A DNA stretch of 64,000 nucleotides from JAEUJZ01 sp964460115 (GCA_964460115.1 CAYWPR010000025.1:9405-73404); one strand, 5' to 3'; counted from the stretch's first letter, positions 8,476 to 19,300 are shown. The notes: generated by a model from the letters alone, not told the origin. Numbers and translations: made by a program.

Positions 8476-10017
8476 ATGATAAGTGCCTGCCGCCTTCAAA
8501 GCCGCGGTCCGGTGCAGGAAGCGGCGCTTTACATTGCGCGAACTGCCGATCGCGAGGTCGAAGCAGTGCTGCGCAGTGGCGGAGTGTGCATGGTGCTGGG
8601 GCCGCCGGGCAGCGGCAAATCCAGTTTGCGGCTGCGCGTTGGCAAAACTCTTTCTGACGCCGGAGTGACCGGAGCGCATCTGCCGCTTGGCAAACTGCCG
8701 TCGGCGACCCCAGCGGCGTTTTGTCTGGGTTTTATGCAGGGGCTAGGGCGCACGCTGGGCTTGCCGCCGCTAGGCCCGTTTTTTCAGCGCTACGCCGAGC
8801 AGTATGGCAACACCTCTCCGGCGGAACGCCTCGAGACTTTTTTGCGCGACATCGTTTTGCACGAGCGCAAAGAGCCGGTGGCCCTTTTCTTTGATGACTT
8901 AGACGGACTGGAAAGCGAATGCGCCGATACGCTTTTGGCGGCGCTGCGCAGTTTTTATGCGCAGCCGCCCAGCGGCGGTGATGGCGAGGCAGACGCTTCG
9001 CCGCGGCTTGGCGTTTGCCTAACCAGCGCCGTAGATTCCGACGAATTGTCGCTTGTGTTGCCCACGGCGGCCAAGCGCATCTATTTGGCGCCTTTTTCTC
9101 GCGCCGAGCTTGCGGAGTTTACGCCGGCCCTTTTGCCGCTGTGCCAAGATCGGCCCGAGTCCGAGCGCGACGCTGCAGTGTCTAGCCTGCTTGATGCCGT
9201 GCATGAATGGACCGGCGGACATCCCTATCTGACGCAGCACTTGTGTCAGCAGCTTGTGGCGCGAACCGGGCAGTCGCCGCGGCCGGAACTTGAAGCATTT
9301 ATCGAACGACTGTTTCCCGCGGGCGAAGTCGGCGATGACGAGATCTTGCTAGCGACCGAGCGCCGGCTTTTGCAAAATCGCCGCGCCACTGCCCTTTTGG
9401 CGCTGTGGCGACGAATTTGGCGCGGTGAGGCGGTTCACGCCGACTTTGGCGATGTCGCGCAGCGCACGCTGTGGCTGTGCGGACTTATCACGAGTCCTAG
9501 TGGCACAGACGAATCGCGGCTGCGACCGCTCGGGCGGCTGCACAGCCGAATTTTCGACGATGAATGGGCGCGCCGGCAGGAAGCCCGCCAACTGCTGGAC
9601 ATTGCCGTTCAGGAAGGGGAAGCGGCGAAACTGCGCGGCGCAGCGCTAAAAACCGCGCAAACCTGGGCCCTGCGCCATCCCGAGGCGATGACCACCGTAC
9701 AAGTGCGGGCGCTTTTGCTGTGTTTGGAAGCCGCTCGGCAAGAGGCCGAAGCGCGGCATCAAAGCAGCGCCGCGGCGCTGCAGCGCGAAACCCGCGAGCG
9801 TTCCGAGCTGCGCAATCAGTGGGTGCGCGAACGCGACGAACTGACGCAGACATCCGAGCAAGCTCAAAAGCGCCTGCGCGTCGTAGGCGTATTATTTCTG
9901 CTGCTGCTTCTGCTCAGTGTTTATTTGGGCTATCGAGTGTTTAGCAAACGCAGCAATTCATCGCCGCTTTGCCAAATGTCGCCAGCGCCCAGCGTGATCA
10001 CCAAGTCGTTTGGTTGA
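8476..10017 (+). CDS. AAA-like P-loop ATPase with C-terminal membrane anchor
   Basis: A 513-residue protein. The opening (GPVQEAALYIARTADREVE) followed by Walker A GPPGSGKSS, the Walker B-like LFFDDLDGL near residue 140 and the TGGHPYLTQHLC motif near residue 255 match the AAA-like/STAND-type domain usually placed in PF14516. After residue 380 comes a charged helical stretch and one hydrophobic segment (VVGVLFLLLLLLSVYLGY, about 475-492), so the ATPase is probably tethered to the inner membrane facing the cytoplasm. Many relatives are fused to WD40 repeats or effectors; none is visible here. Its last 88 bases overlap the end of convergent murC, which is unusually long. Confidence 0.8.
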   Translation: MISACRLQSRGPVQEAALYIARTADREVEAVLRSGGVCMVLGPPGSGKSSLRLRVGKTLSDAGVTGAHLPLGKLPSATPAAFCLGFMQGLGRTLGLPPLGPFFQRYAEQYGNTSPAERLETFLRDIVLHERKEPVALFFDDLDGLESECADTLLAALRSFYAQPPSGGDGEADASPRLGVCLTSAVDSDELSLVLPTAAKRIYLAPFSRAELAEFTPALLPLCQDRPESERDAAVSSLLDAVHEWTGGHPYLTQHLCQQLVARTGQSPRPELEAFIERLFPAGEVGDDEILLATERRLLQNRRATALLALWRRIWRGEAVHADFGDVAQRTLWLCGLITSPSGTDESRLRPLGRLHSRIFDDEWARRQEARQLLDIAVQEGEAAKLRGAALKTAQTWALRHPEAMTTVQVRALLLCLEAARQEAEARHQSSAAALQRETRERSELRNQWVRERDELTQTSEQAQKRLRVVGVLFLLLLLLSVYLGYRVFSKRSNSSPLCQMSPAPSVITKSFG

Positions 10018-11339
10018 AGCTGCGCATAAATCGCCGCGGCCACTGCGCTGCGCGCCGGTATGTATTCGGCAGCGGGATGTCCCTCGGCCGAAATCTTTGC
10101 GACGAGCCGCTGCGAATTGACCTCGGAAATGGCATCTTCGCCGGCAGCGTAAATATCGGTGACGATGACGCGCGCGGCATCGGCAAAAGCCGCGGCAAAA
10201 TCATCCATCAAATCGCGGGTGCGGCTGTAGCGATGCGGCTGAAAAGCGACGACGATGCGGTGGGTCGAAAAACCGGCGCGCGCCGCCGCCAGCGTGGCCC
10301 GAATTTCGGCGGGGTGGTGGCCATAGTCATCGACAACAACGACCTCGCCCGCGCCAAATGCCGCGCGGCCACGCACGCTAAAACGTCGGCCAATGCCCAA
10401 AAACCCGACCAGCGCCTGCTGATAGGTGGCAAAAGAAATGCCCAAAAAGTCGCTGATCGCCAGCACGGCCAGCGCGTTTACGGCGTTGTGCACCCCCGGC
10501 ATCTGCAGTTCGACACGGCCCAGCGCTTCGCCGCGCCGTATGGCGGTAAACGACGTGCGCAAACCGACGCAGCGTATGTCTTGGGCACGATAGTCGGCAT
10601 CCTCGGACAGACCATAAGTCACCCAGCGTTTTTTCAGGGCTGGCAGCAGCCCGCGCACCACCGGATGATCGACGCACAGCACGGTGCGGCCATAAAACGG
10701 CACTTTGTTGACAAAGTCGAGGAAGGCTGCCGTCAGCCGATCGAAGTTGCCGTAGTGGTCGAGGTGCTCAACGTCAATATTGGTAACCACCGCGACCATG
10801 GGGGATAAGTGCAGAAATGACCCGTCTGATTCATCGGCTTCGGCAACCAGGTATTCCGACTGCCCAAGCCGCGCCCCCGAGCCAAGCTCGCTGAGTTTTC
10901 CGCCGACGACCACCGTCGGATCGAGGTTGGCAACCTTAAGAACGGTGGCAATCAGCGAAGTGGTTGTGGTTTTGCCATGCGAGCCGGCGATGGCGATGCC
11001 GTACTTCAGCCGCATGAGCTCGGCGAGCATCTCGGCCCGAGGAATGACCGGAATGTGCTGCCGCCGCGCTGCGACGACTTCGGGATTGTCGGCGCGTACG
11101 GCGCTGGAGATGACAACGACCTCAGCCAGCTCGCCAAGCAGATGCAAATTGCTTTCGGCGTGGCCGCAGGAAATGACGCCGCCCAGGCTTTGCAGACGCC
11201 GCGTCGTCTCGGATTCGCGCAAATCGCTGCCCGAGACGCGATAGCCCAGGTTTAAAAGCACCTCGGCGATGCCGCACATGCCGATGCCGCCAATGCCGAC
11301 AAAGTGTATACGTGTCTCAAAGTGCGGTCGCAGCATCAA
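9930..11339 (-). CDS. murC: UDP-N-acetylmuramate--L-alanine ligase
   Basis: First amino-acid ligase of peptidoglycan precursor synthesis, adding L-Ala to UDP-MurNAc in the cytosol. The 469-residue protein has the N-terminal UDP-binding GIGGIGMCGIAEVLLNLG, the Mur ligase ATP loop GSHGKTTTTSLIATVL, EADESDGSF, the NIDVEHLDHYG segment, and the C-terminal DDYGHHPAEI and FQPHRYSRT motifs that distinguish MurC. It is the last gene of the dcw run and overlaps the murG end by 4 bases. In many bacteria murB or ftsQ follows; here transcription runs into the convergent ATPase gene instead. Confidence 0.97.
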   Translation of the reverse strand: MMLRPHFETRIHFVGIGGIGMCGIAEVLLNLGYRVSGSDLRESETTRRLQSLGGVISCGHAESNLHLLGELAEVVVISSAVRADNPEVVAARRQHIPVIPRAEMLAELMRLKYGIAIAGSHGKTTTTSLIATVLKVANLDPTVVVGGKLSELGSGARLGQSEYLVAEADESDGSFLHLSPMVAVVTNIDVEHLDHYGNFDRLTAAFLDFVNKVPFYGRTVLCVDHPVVRGLLPALKKRWVTYGLSEDADYRAQDIRCVGLRTSFTAIRRGEALGRVELQMPGVHNAVNALAVLAISDFLGISFATYQQALVGFLGIGRRFSVRGRAAFGAGEVVVVDDYGHHPAEIRATLAAARAGFSTHRIVVAFQPHRYSRTRDLMDDFAAAFADAARVIVTDIYAAGEDAISEVNSQRLVAKISAEGHPAAEYIPARSAVAAAIYAQLQPNDLVITLGAGDIWQSGDELLRLLNTR

Positions 11340-12493
11340 GTCCCTCCGGTCGCGACGGCGAGCGCCAAGATCTCATCGGCGATGGTGCGCGCCGCATCCG
11401 GACGGCCGAGCCGCTGGCAAGCCTTTGCCATGGTAAAAAGCCGCTTTTGCTCTGCCGCCTCGCCGCTGCACAGTTCGCGCAAACGCGCGCATAGCGCATC
11501 GGGCTTAGTGGTGGCTTGCGCAAACAACTCGGCGGCGCCCGCGTTCACCAAAAAACGCGCGTTTTCCGTCTGATGATCATCCGCAGCCTGCGGAAACGGA
11601 ATCAAGAGCGCCGGACGCCCGAGCGCCGTCAGCTCGGCCAGGGTCGTTGCTCCGGCGCGCCCCACAACTAGATCGCAGTCGGCATAGGCGCGGCCCATGT
11701 CGCTGATGAAATCGTCTACTTGGGCGATTTGTTCGCCAAGTCCCAGGTCGCGATAGCGCTTTTCGATGATTTGACGATCGGCAGCGCCGGTCTGATGGCG
11801 CAGCCGCAGATGCGTCGCCAGTTCATCTTTGCCGTTGCCGCTGCTTTGCACCCACAGGGCAATGGCTGCGCTAAACAGTTCATTGACGGCGTGCGCCCCT
11901 TGCGAGCCGCCCAGCACCAGCACCCGCACCGGTTGATTCGCCGGCCGGGTCGAGTCGTCTTGTAGACTTTTTTTTGCCGCCAGAAGTTCGGCGCGAATCG
12001 GATTGCCGAGCGGCAAAATTTTTTGAGACGGAAAAAAGCGCGCGGCATGCGGAAACGCAATGATCACGCGTCGAGCCAGGCGCCCCAAAATGCGGTTGGT
12101 GATGCCCGGAATCGAATTCTGTTCCAAAATCGCCGTCGGCAGTCCGCAAAGCGCGGCCCAAAGCACCAGTGGTCCGGATGCATAGCCGCCCACGCCCACG
12201 ACGGCCTGCGGACGCAAACGCTGTAGCATTCGCTGCGCTTGCCACAGCGAACGCGGCAGCCGCAGAAGCGACTTCAGCGTCGCTGAAAACCCCTTGCCCT
12301 TCAGCCCGGCCACATCGCAAAGCTCTAGCGGATAACCGGCCGCCGGTACCACTTTGGCTTCAAGTCCGCGCGCCGTCCCGACAAAAGTCACGCGAACGCC
12401 GCGGCGGCGCAGCTCGTCGGCCAGCGCCAAGCCAGGAAAAAGGTGTCCGCCGGTCCCGCCGCCGGCGATGACTATCGACAAATCGCCGCTCAT
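11336..12493 (-). CDS. murG: UDP-GlcNAc:lipid I GlcNAc transferase
   Basis: Converts lipid I to lipid II at the cytoplasmic face of the membrane. The protein (385 residues) has the N-terminal G loop GGGTGGHLFPGLALA, the lipid-facing VGGYASGPLVLWAA, EQNSIPGITNRILG, the second-domain loop GGSQGA and the UDP-GlcNAc-binding stretch GRAGATTLAELTALGRPAL followed by PFPQAADDHQTENA. The open frame runs far upstream through the overlapping ftsW gene, but that part reads as another frame of ftsW; the ATG at 12493 overlaps the ftsW stop in an ATGA junction, which fixes the start. Confidence 0.96.
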   Translation of the reverse strand: MSGDLSIVIAGGGTGGHLFPGLALADELRRRGVRVTFVGTARGLEAKVVPAAGYPLELCDVAGLKGKGFSATLKSLLRLPRSLWQAQRMLQRLRPQAVVGVGGYASGPLVLWAALCGLPTAILEQNSIPGITNRILGRLARRVIIAFPHAARFFPSQKILPLGNPIRAELLAAKKSLQDDSTRPANQPVRVLVLGGSQGAHAVNELFSAAIALWVQSSGNGKDELATHLRLRHQTGAADRQIIEKRYRDLGLGEQIAQVDDFISDMGRAYADCDLVVGRAGATTLAELTALGRPALLIPFPQAADDHQTENARFLVNAGAAELFAQATTKPDALCARLRELCSGEAAEQKRLFTMAKACQRLGRPDAARTIADEILALAVATGGT

Positions 12494-13734
12494 CCGGAAA
12501 CCACCACTTTGCGGCCGATCGCCTGACGGCGACGGTTTTTGCGCCGCGCCCACAGCCGGTTCCAGATGCCTAAACGGCTGCGCCGAGTTTTGATGGGCCC
12601 GGGGGCTGGCTCGCCGCGCGAGACGTTCAAAATGATTCCCGCCGCCGCCAAATCGATGACCAGTGTCGAGCCGCCAAATGAAACAAAAGGCAGCGGCAAG
12701 CCTTTGGTCGGCAACACCCCCAGCACTACGCCAGCGTTGACCACCGCCTGCAGCGCCAGCATGGTGGTAATGCCGCAGGCCAAATAATAGCCAAAGGCAT
12801 CTTTGGCGCGCCAGGCGGCGCGAAATCCCGCCACAAGAAACAGCGCGAAAAGCCCAATCACCAGCAAAATGCCCAGAAGTCCCAGCTCTTCGCCGATGAT
12901 TGCCAAAATATAGTCGGTGTACGCCTCGGGCAAAAACAGCTTCTGCTTGCTGTCGCCAAGGCCGACGCCGAAAACTCCGCCCGAGCCGACGGCAATCAGC
13001 GAAGCGGCAATCTGGTAGCCGTAATTGCCGCGAAATTGCCAAGGATCCAGATAGGCCAAAATGCGCCGCAGCCGCCAGGGCGTATCGACGATTTTGTGAT
13101 ACAGCACGGGCAATGCGGCCAAAAGCGCCAGCAATAAGTAGTAATGGCTGGTGCCGGCGACAAACAGCAGAATTAGCGTCACGCCGCCCATGATCACCGC
13201 GGTGCCAAGGTCGGGCTGTTTGAGCAAAAGCCCCATAAACACCCCGCAAACCAAAAGGTGCGGCAAAAATCCGACGATAAAATGTTTGACCTTGTCGGCT
13301 TTTTTGGCCAGGGAGTGAGCCAGGTAGACGACGAGCGCCAGCTTGGCCAGCTCGGCCGGCTGAAACGACAGCCCAAACGCGCTAAACCAGCGCTGCGCGC
13401 CGTTGCGCCGAGCGCCGACAAACAGCACCGCGACCAGCAAGAAAAACGCCGCGCCCAAAAGCGGATAGGCCATTTTGCGATAGACGCGGTAATCAAGGCG
13501 CATGGTCACGGCCATGGCCACTAGGCCGAGCGTCACCCAGATGAAGTTCTTGATAAGAAAGTGGCGGCTGTCGGCAAACTTCATCTGCGCAAAAAGCGCC
13601 GACGATGAATAGACCATGACCACGCCAAGCGCGGTCAGCATCAGCACAACGGCAAATAAAAGCGGCGACGCTCGATGCTCAAAGTCGTGAGGCGCGGCGG
13701 CTTTTTTGAGGCTTAGCTCGGGTTTTGCGCTCAT
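12490..13734 (-). CDS. ftsW: SEDS peptidoglycan glycosyltransferase FtsW
   Basis: A 414-residue integral membrane protein with about ten hydrophobic segments, of the SEDS family that polymerises lipid II at the septum together with the class B PBP FtsI. Family hallmarks seen: the QPAELAKLALVVYLAHSLAKK region early on, KQPDLGTAVIMGG in the middle, and PTKGLPLPFVSFGGSTLV near the C-terminus. The N-terminal 25 residues and the last 40 (very Arg-rich) are cytoplasmic. It lies between murD (4-base overlap at its start) and murG (ATGA overlap at its end), the classical dcw position. Confidence 0.96.
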   Translation of the reverse strand: MSAKPELSLKKAAAPHDFEHRASPLLFAVVLMLTALGVVMVYSSSALFAQMKFADSRHFLIKNFIWVTLGLVAMAVTMRLDYRVYRKMAYPLLGAAFFLLVAVLFVGARRNGAQRWFSAFGLSFQPAELAKLALVVYLAHSLAKKADKVKHFIVGFLPHLLVCGVFMGLLLKQPDLGTAVIMGGVTLILLFVAGTSHYYLLLALLAALPVLYHKIVDTPWRLRRILAYLDPWQFRGNYGYQIAASLIAVGSGGVFGVGLGDSKQKLFLPEAYTDYILAIIGEELGLLGILLVIGLFALFLVAGFRAAWRAKDAFGYYLACGITTMLALQAVVNAGVVLGVLPTKGLPLPFVSFGGSTLVIDLAAAGIILNVSRGEPAPGPIKTRRSRLGIWNRLWARRKNRRRQAIGRKVVVSG

Positions 13735-15179
13735 GCCGAGGCCTCGGGCAGCTTGGCCACCGCCGCCGCAAAGACCGCGGCGCGGTGCGCATAGTCGCTA
13801 AACATGTCAAACGACGAGCAGGCCGGCGACAAAACCACTGCATCGCCGGGTTGACACAGCGCCGTGGCGAAACTGACGGCGGCCTCTAAGCTTGGCGCAT
13901 GTTGCACCGGAAACGCACAGCCAGATAGCGAGTCGGCAATAAGCTGCGCCGCTTCCCCGATAAGGACGATGCCGCGGGTTTGTCCGTGTTCCAAAACGGC
14001 GCGCAGCGGCGCATAGCTGCCGCCTTTGTGCCGACCTCCGGCAATCAGCACAAGCGGTCGCGGAAAGCCATCTAGACCGGCCACGACGGCATCGACGTTT
14101 GTGCCCTTGCTGTCGTCGTAATAGTGAACACCGGCCACCGTCGCAATAAGCTGCATGCGATGGGGCATCGCCGAAAAGCGCCGCGCGGCAGCAAGAACGT
14201 CTTTGTGGCTGGCCAAGCCCGACGATCGCATTAGCAAAAACGCCGCCAGCGCATTGGCCAAGTTGTGCCTGCCGACGAGCTGCAAGTCAGAAATTGGGTA
14301 GAATTCTTCGCCTTGCGGCAACTGCAGCTTGAGATGCTCGCCCTGCACGCAACCAGCGCCGCTGCTTTTGCGCACCGAAAATGCGTAGGAATGGGCATTT
14401 GTTTGGGTGGCATGGCGCTGCAAAATCGCGTCGATTTCCGCGTCATCGGCGTTCCACACCAGCACATCATCTTCGGTCTGGTTGCGAAAAATGCGCGCCT
14501 TGGCGTCGCCATAGGCGATAAGCGATTCATAGCGATCCAGGTGATCGGGCGTCAGGTTCAAAAGAGCGGCGGCGCGACAGTGCAGCGTGCTGGCCGTTTC
14601 AAGCTGATACGAAGATAGTTCGCAGACGACGATGCCGTCTGCGCGCGCCGCTGCGGTGTCTACTACGCTGATAAGCGGCGTTCCCAGATTGCCGCCGCAA
14701 AAGCTTGGGCGGCCGGTCTCGGCAGCGATGGCGCCGCACAAGCTTGTAACCGTGGATTTGCCGTTTGTGCCGGTGATGCCGACGATTGGCGCATCGATAA
14801 AGCGGCTGGCCAGTTCAATCTCGCCGGTTATCGGCACGCCGGCGGCGCGCGCCTGCACAAGCGGCTGCCGCGATGGCGGAACGCCCGGCGAAAGTACAAT
14901 CAGATCTACCGCGCACAGCACATCGGCGCGCAGTCCGCCGAGGTAAAGCTGCGGCGTTTGTGCGCCAAGCGTGGCCAATCCCGCGGCCAGCGCCGCTTCA
15001 TCGCGATCGTCGCAGCCAATGGCGATGGCGCCGCGCGCGCTTAAAAACTGCAGCACCGAAAGACCGCTCTTGCCAAGACCGACCACGGCCACGCGTTTGC
15101 CGGCAAGTTCGATGGGCCAGGCCATGCTTTTATCGAGCACCGATGCGGCGTTTTTTTCCGACAAAACTGCGCGGCTCAT
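13731..15179 (-). CDS. murD: UDP-N-acetylmuramoyl-L-alanine--D-glutamate ligase
   Basis: Adds D-Glu to UDP-MurNAc-L-Ala. The 482-residue protein shows the N-terminal UDP-binding VVGLGKSGLSVLQFL, the ATP loop GITGTNGKSTVTSL, ELSSYQLE, NLTPDHLDRY and the C-terminal DDSKGTNVDAV and SPACSSFDMF motifs, the last diagnostic of MurD. The ATG at 15179 follows the mraY stop by three bases; an alternative in-frame ATG at 15125 begins closer to the Rossmann strand and would remove 18 residues. It overlaps ftsW by four bases, so translation is probably coupled. Confidence 0.96.
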   Translation of the reverse strand: MSRAVLSEKNAASVLDKSMAWPIELAGKRVAVVGLGKSGLSVLQFLSARGAIAIGCDDRDEAALAAGLATLGAQTPQLYLGGLRADVLCAVDLIVLSPGVPPSRQPLVQARAAGVPITGEIELASRFIDAPIVGITGTNGKSTVTSLCGAIAAETGRPSFCGGNLGTPLISVVDTAAARADGIVVCELSSYQLETASTLHCRAAALLNLTPDHLDRYESLIAYGDAKARIFRNQTEDDVLVWNADDAEIDAILQRHATQTNAHSYAFSVRKSSGAGCVQGEHLKLQLPQGEEFYPISDLQLVGRHNLANALAAFLLMRSSGLASHKDVLAAARRFSAMPHRMQLIATVAGVHYYDDSKGTNVDAVVAGLDGFPRPLVLIAGGRHKGGSYAPLRAVLEHGQTRGIVLIGEAAQLIADSLSGCAFPVQHAPSLEAAVSFATALCQPGDAVVLSPACSSFDMFSDYAHRAAVFAAAVAKLPEASA

Positions 15180-15182
15180 GGT

Positions 15183-16322
15183 TTAGCGCACCTTGAGCGT
15201 TGCCAGGGCAACAAGGGCCAGCATGATCGAGATGATCCAGAAGCGCACAATGACTTTGGGCTCGGCCCAGCCTTTGAGCTCGTAATGATGATGCAGCGGC
15301 GCCATTTTCAAAAGCCGTTTGCCGGTCAGCTTGAAGGACGCCACTTGCGCAATCACCGACAGCGTTTCTATGACAAACACCCCGCCGATAATCGCCAGCG
15401 TAAATTCGTTTTTGGTCAGCACGGCCAGCGTGCCGAGCGCCCCGCCGAGCGATAAAGATCCGACATCGCCCATAAACACTTGCGCGGGATAGGTGTTGTA
15501 CCAAAGGAAGCCGACCCCGGCGCCGGCCAGCGCTCCGCAAAAAATAGCCAGCTCCCCCGCGCCAAAAATGTACGGAATCTTGAGGTATTCCGCGATGTTG
15601 AAGCCCTTGATGACCGTGCCGGCGCCGTAGGACAGTATCAAAAAAGTACCGGCCGCGATGATCACCGGGCCAATGGCCAATCCGTCCAGGCCATCGGTCA
15701 AATTGACGGCATGGCTGCTGCCGACGATCACCAGCACCGCAAACAGAAAGTACACCGGCGCCAGCATGGCGATGGGGTATTTGTAAAAATCGACCAGCGG
15801 CAGTCCGACGCGAAAACGCAGATCGGGATCCAAAATGCCAGGCAAATGCAGCGCCGGAAGCTCGGGAATGCCAAAGACATAGATGACGGCGACCACGGCA
15901 ATCAGCGTCTGCAAAAGCAGCTTGATCTTGCCCGGCAGTCCCTTTTTCGACACCCGCAGCTTGCGATAATCGTCCACAAAGCCGATGACGCCAAAGCTCG
16001 TCGTAATGCCCAGCGCCACCCAGACAAAGCGGTTGCTCAAATCGCACCACAAAAGCGTGGGCAAAACCAGCGACAGCAAAATGAAGGTACCGCCCATGGT
16101 CGGCGTACCGGCTTTTTTCTTATGCCCTTCCGGTCCATCGCTGCGTATGGTTTCGCCAATTTGCAGGGCCTGCAGCCGGGCGATGAACCAAGGTCCAAGC
16201 AGAAGACTCAAGGCCAGCGCCGTGAGAATGGCCAAAATGGTACGCGTGGAAACGTAGCGCACCACGTTTAGAAAACGCAGCGCGTAGATGGTATGCAGCG
16301 GATAAAGTAGATGGTAGAGCAT
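15183..16322 (-). CDS. mraY: Phospho-MurNAc-pentapeptide translocase
   Basis: Transfers phospho-MurNAc-pentapeptide from UDP to undecaprenyl phosphate, giving lipid I in the inner membrane. The 379-residue polytopic protein (about ten segments) contains the Mg-binding GFVDDYRK, the hallmark NLTDGLDGLAIGP, FMGDVGSLSLGG and the HHHYELKGWAEPKV motif. The frame extends 13 codons upstream into the preceding gene, but ATG 16322 gives the usual MLYHLL N-terminus. It follows the murEF stop by seven bases. Confidence 0.97.
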   Translation of the reverse strand: MLYHLLYPLHTIYALRFLNVVRYVSTRTILAILTALALSLLLGPWFIARLQALQIGETIRSDGPEGHKKKAGTPTMGGTFILLSLVLPTLLWCDLSNRFVWVALGITTSFGVIGFVDDYRKLRVSKKGLPGKIKLLLQTLIAVVAVIYVFGIPELPALHLPGILDPDLRFRVGLPLVDFYKYPIAMLAPVYFLFAVLVIVGSSHAVNLTDGLDGLAIGPVIIAAGTFLILSYGAGTVIKGFNIAEYLKIPYIFGAGELAIFCGALAGAGVGFLWYNTYPAQVFMGDVGSLSLGGALGTLAVLTKNEFTLAIIGGVFVIETLSVIAQVASFKLTGKRLLKMAPLHHHYELKGWAEPKVIVRFWIISIMLALVALATLKVR

Positions 16323-16329
16323 GCTTTCT

Positions 16330-19300
16330 CTAGCGTGCCTCGGTGGGCGACGCTGCCTCAAACTTGACGCGTAGGTGGTCTAGGACGGTTTCCAGGGCCA
16401 TCCCGCGCGAGCCTTTGATCAAAACCCAATCTCCCGCAGCCGTGGCCTTGGCCACCGCTTGGGCCGCGGCTTCCGCCGAATCGACGTGAAGCGTTGCAAC
16501 GCCGCGCTCGGCCGCTGCAGCGGCGATATGCGCCGCGCGCGCTCCGACGGCAATAAGTAGCGACAAGGCACAATCGGCGCTGGCCACGCCGACTTGGGCA
16601 TGTAGCGCATTTTCATCGGGTCCAAGCTCGAGCATATCGCCCAGCACGGCCACTGCGCCCGCCGTTCCGCGCAGCGTGCCAAGCGTGCGCAGCGCCGCCA
16701 TCATCGAGGCCGGATTGGCGTTATAACAATCGTCCAAGATGCGACGCCCGCCGAGCAAAAGCAGTTGTCCGCGATGCTTGCCAGGGCTTACCAGGCCAAG
16801 TCCCTGCGCAATCGTGCAAAGCGGTACGTCTAAAGCCAGCGCTGCCGCCGCTGCCAACGCCGCATTGGCGGCTTGATGCGCCCCCAGCAGGGGAACTTTG
16901 GCGCTGACCTCTCCATCGGCGACACCCGCGGCCTGGTTTGCCGCAGCTCCGCGCAGCGCCATCTCCAGTCCGTCTTCGTGCAGGGATAGCAGGCGATAGC
17001 TTAGGTAGGCCCCGGCAGCGCTTGTCTCGGGTTCGGCCCGGCCGAAATCGGCTTTGGAGGTCCCTTCGCAAAAAACCGGCAGGGCCCGCAAGCGGCCGGA
17101 TTTTTTGGCAGCGCCCGCCAAAACTGCCTGGGCTTTGATGCGGAAGTGCTCTAGACCATCCAGGTAGACCGCGGCAGCGCCGTCGGGCAGTCCGACAAAA
17201 AGCTCGCCTTTGGCGGCGGCAACATTGTCCAGATTCTGCAAAGTCTGCAAATGGGCCGGACCGACATTGGTGATGATGCCGATGTCAGGACGCGACAGCG
17301 AAGTCAGATAGGCGATTTCGCCGCGCGCGGACATGCCAAGCTCGATGACCGCAAAGCGCTGCCCCGGGCGCAAGCGCAACAGCGTTAGCGGCACACCAAA
17401 ATGGTTGTTCAGATTGCCCTCGGTTTTCAAAACCTCGGCGGGATCGGTGGCGTTTGCGGTCAAAATGGCGGCCAATAGATCCTTGGTCGAGGTCTTGCCG
17501 CTTGAGCCGGTAATGGCGACGACTCGCAGCTTGCCGGCGATCTCCGGCGCTTCACGATGGGCCCGGGCTAGCTGCCCAAGCGCCACGTGCGTATCTCCGA
17601 CTTCGATGACCGCCACGGCGGTAGAATCGAGCAGCCGCGGCGCCCGGCCGCGATCGACTAGAAGGCCGGCCGCTCCGGCGGCGATAGCTTGGGCGCAAAA
17701 CTTGTGACCGTCGTGATTTTGCCCACGCACCGCGACAAATAGCGCGCCCGGCACGACGGCTCGGCTGTCGATGGTCACCGCGGTAAATTTATGCGCCCCG
17801 CCGCGCACAAGCTTTCCGCCGGTGGACGTCAAGACCCGATCGAGCGGCAGTTCTATCGTCGCCGCAATGGCCGCCACCGGAGTCAGATTGGCACTGCTGA
17901 TGGAGATCGGCGAAGAAGAACGCGGCGGCCCATCGACCCGCTGCAAAAGAGCCTTGTGAGCTTCTTCCTTGTCTTCGAAGGGCAGCCGCGAGCGGCCGAC
18001 GATTTGATAATCTTCATGGCCCTTGCCGGCAATCAGCACCACGTCTTCGGGCCGCGCAGCGGCGATGGCGGCATAAATGGCCTGGCGGCGGTCGAGCTCC
18101 ACAAAGTAGCCGGTGGCGGCGGTGGCCAGCGCGGCGCGCTCCAGTTTGGGCGACGCTGTGCGGCCGTTTTCGAGCTCGCTACTGACCCCTTCCAGGATCA
18201 TATCGACGATGCGCTGCGGATCTTCGGTGCGGGGATTGTCAGAAGTGACGATGACCAGATCGGCATCATGGCTGGCCACTTTGCCCATGGCCGCCCGCTT
18301 GCCATTGTCGCGATCACCGCCGCAGCCAAACACCACGAACAATCGTCCTTTTTTGGCACTTGGAGCGCTGCCTTGCAAAGCTCGCAGCGCCGCGATGGAT
18401 CGAGCCAGCGCATCGGGAGTATGCGCATAGTCGACAAATACCGCTGGCGCCGCCGGCCCGCGCAACCCAAATACGCGCTCAAGGCGTCCCGGCACGCCGG
18501 TGATGCGCGACAGCCCGCGGCCAATCACGTCTGGGGCTAGCCCCAGGGCGACGCCAATGCCAGCGGCCAGCACCAAGTTGCTAAGATTGAAACGGCCGCT
18601 CAGCCGCGAGGCCAAAGCCACCTCGCCTATAGGCGTCCGCAAGAGGGCGCTGATGCCGTCGATGGTCATCTGCTCGCTGTGCACAGTGATGTCGGCTTCG
18701 CCAGATAGCGACACTGTCAAACGCTGCGCCGCCGGCAACATCGCGGCCAAACGCCGGCCGTAAGAATCATCGAGGGGAACAACCGCCCGACCATGGCGCG
18801 CCGCCGGCAAAAGCGGCTCGTGAAACAGCCGCATCTTGGCCAAAAAGTACTGTTCCATGTCGCCATGGAAGTCGAGATGGTCTTGCGTCAGATTGGTAAG
18901 CGCAGCAACGCGAAAGCGTACCCCATGCAAACGATCCAAGGCCAAGGCGTGCGAGGATGCTTCAAGCGCCACGGCGCTGGCGCCGAGTTTGCGCATCTCG
19001 GCCAGTGTCTTGTGAAATAGCAGTGCGGTCGGGGTGGTCAGCGGCGCCGGCCAGCTTTTGTCGCGAAAACGATACGCGATGGTGCCTAAAAGTCCGGTTG
19101 GTATCCCGGCTTCTTCGAGCATCGCCTCGACAAGATGCGTGGTGGTGGTCTTGCCATTGGTGCCAGTGACCGCAATCAGGGTCAGCGCATCCGCCGGCCG
19201 GCCATAGTAGTTGGCGGCCACTTCGGCCAAAGCCCGCGCCGTGCTGGCAACCCGTATTTGCAGAGGCGCTTCAGAGATGGGCAGCAATCTTTCGACGAGG

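Noticed and set aside
12494..13249. Upstream extension of murG
   Set aside because: It is an alternative frame of ftsW; the ATGA junction at 12490-12493 fixes the murG start.
15130..16050. A 306-codon minus-strand frame
   Set aside because: It overlaps mraY in another frame and has His/Arg/Gly-rich shadow composition with no motif.
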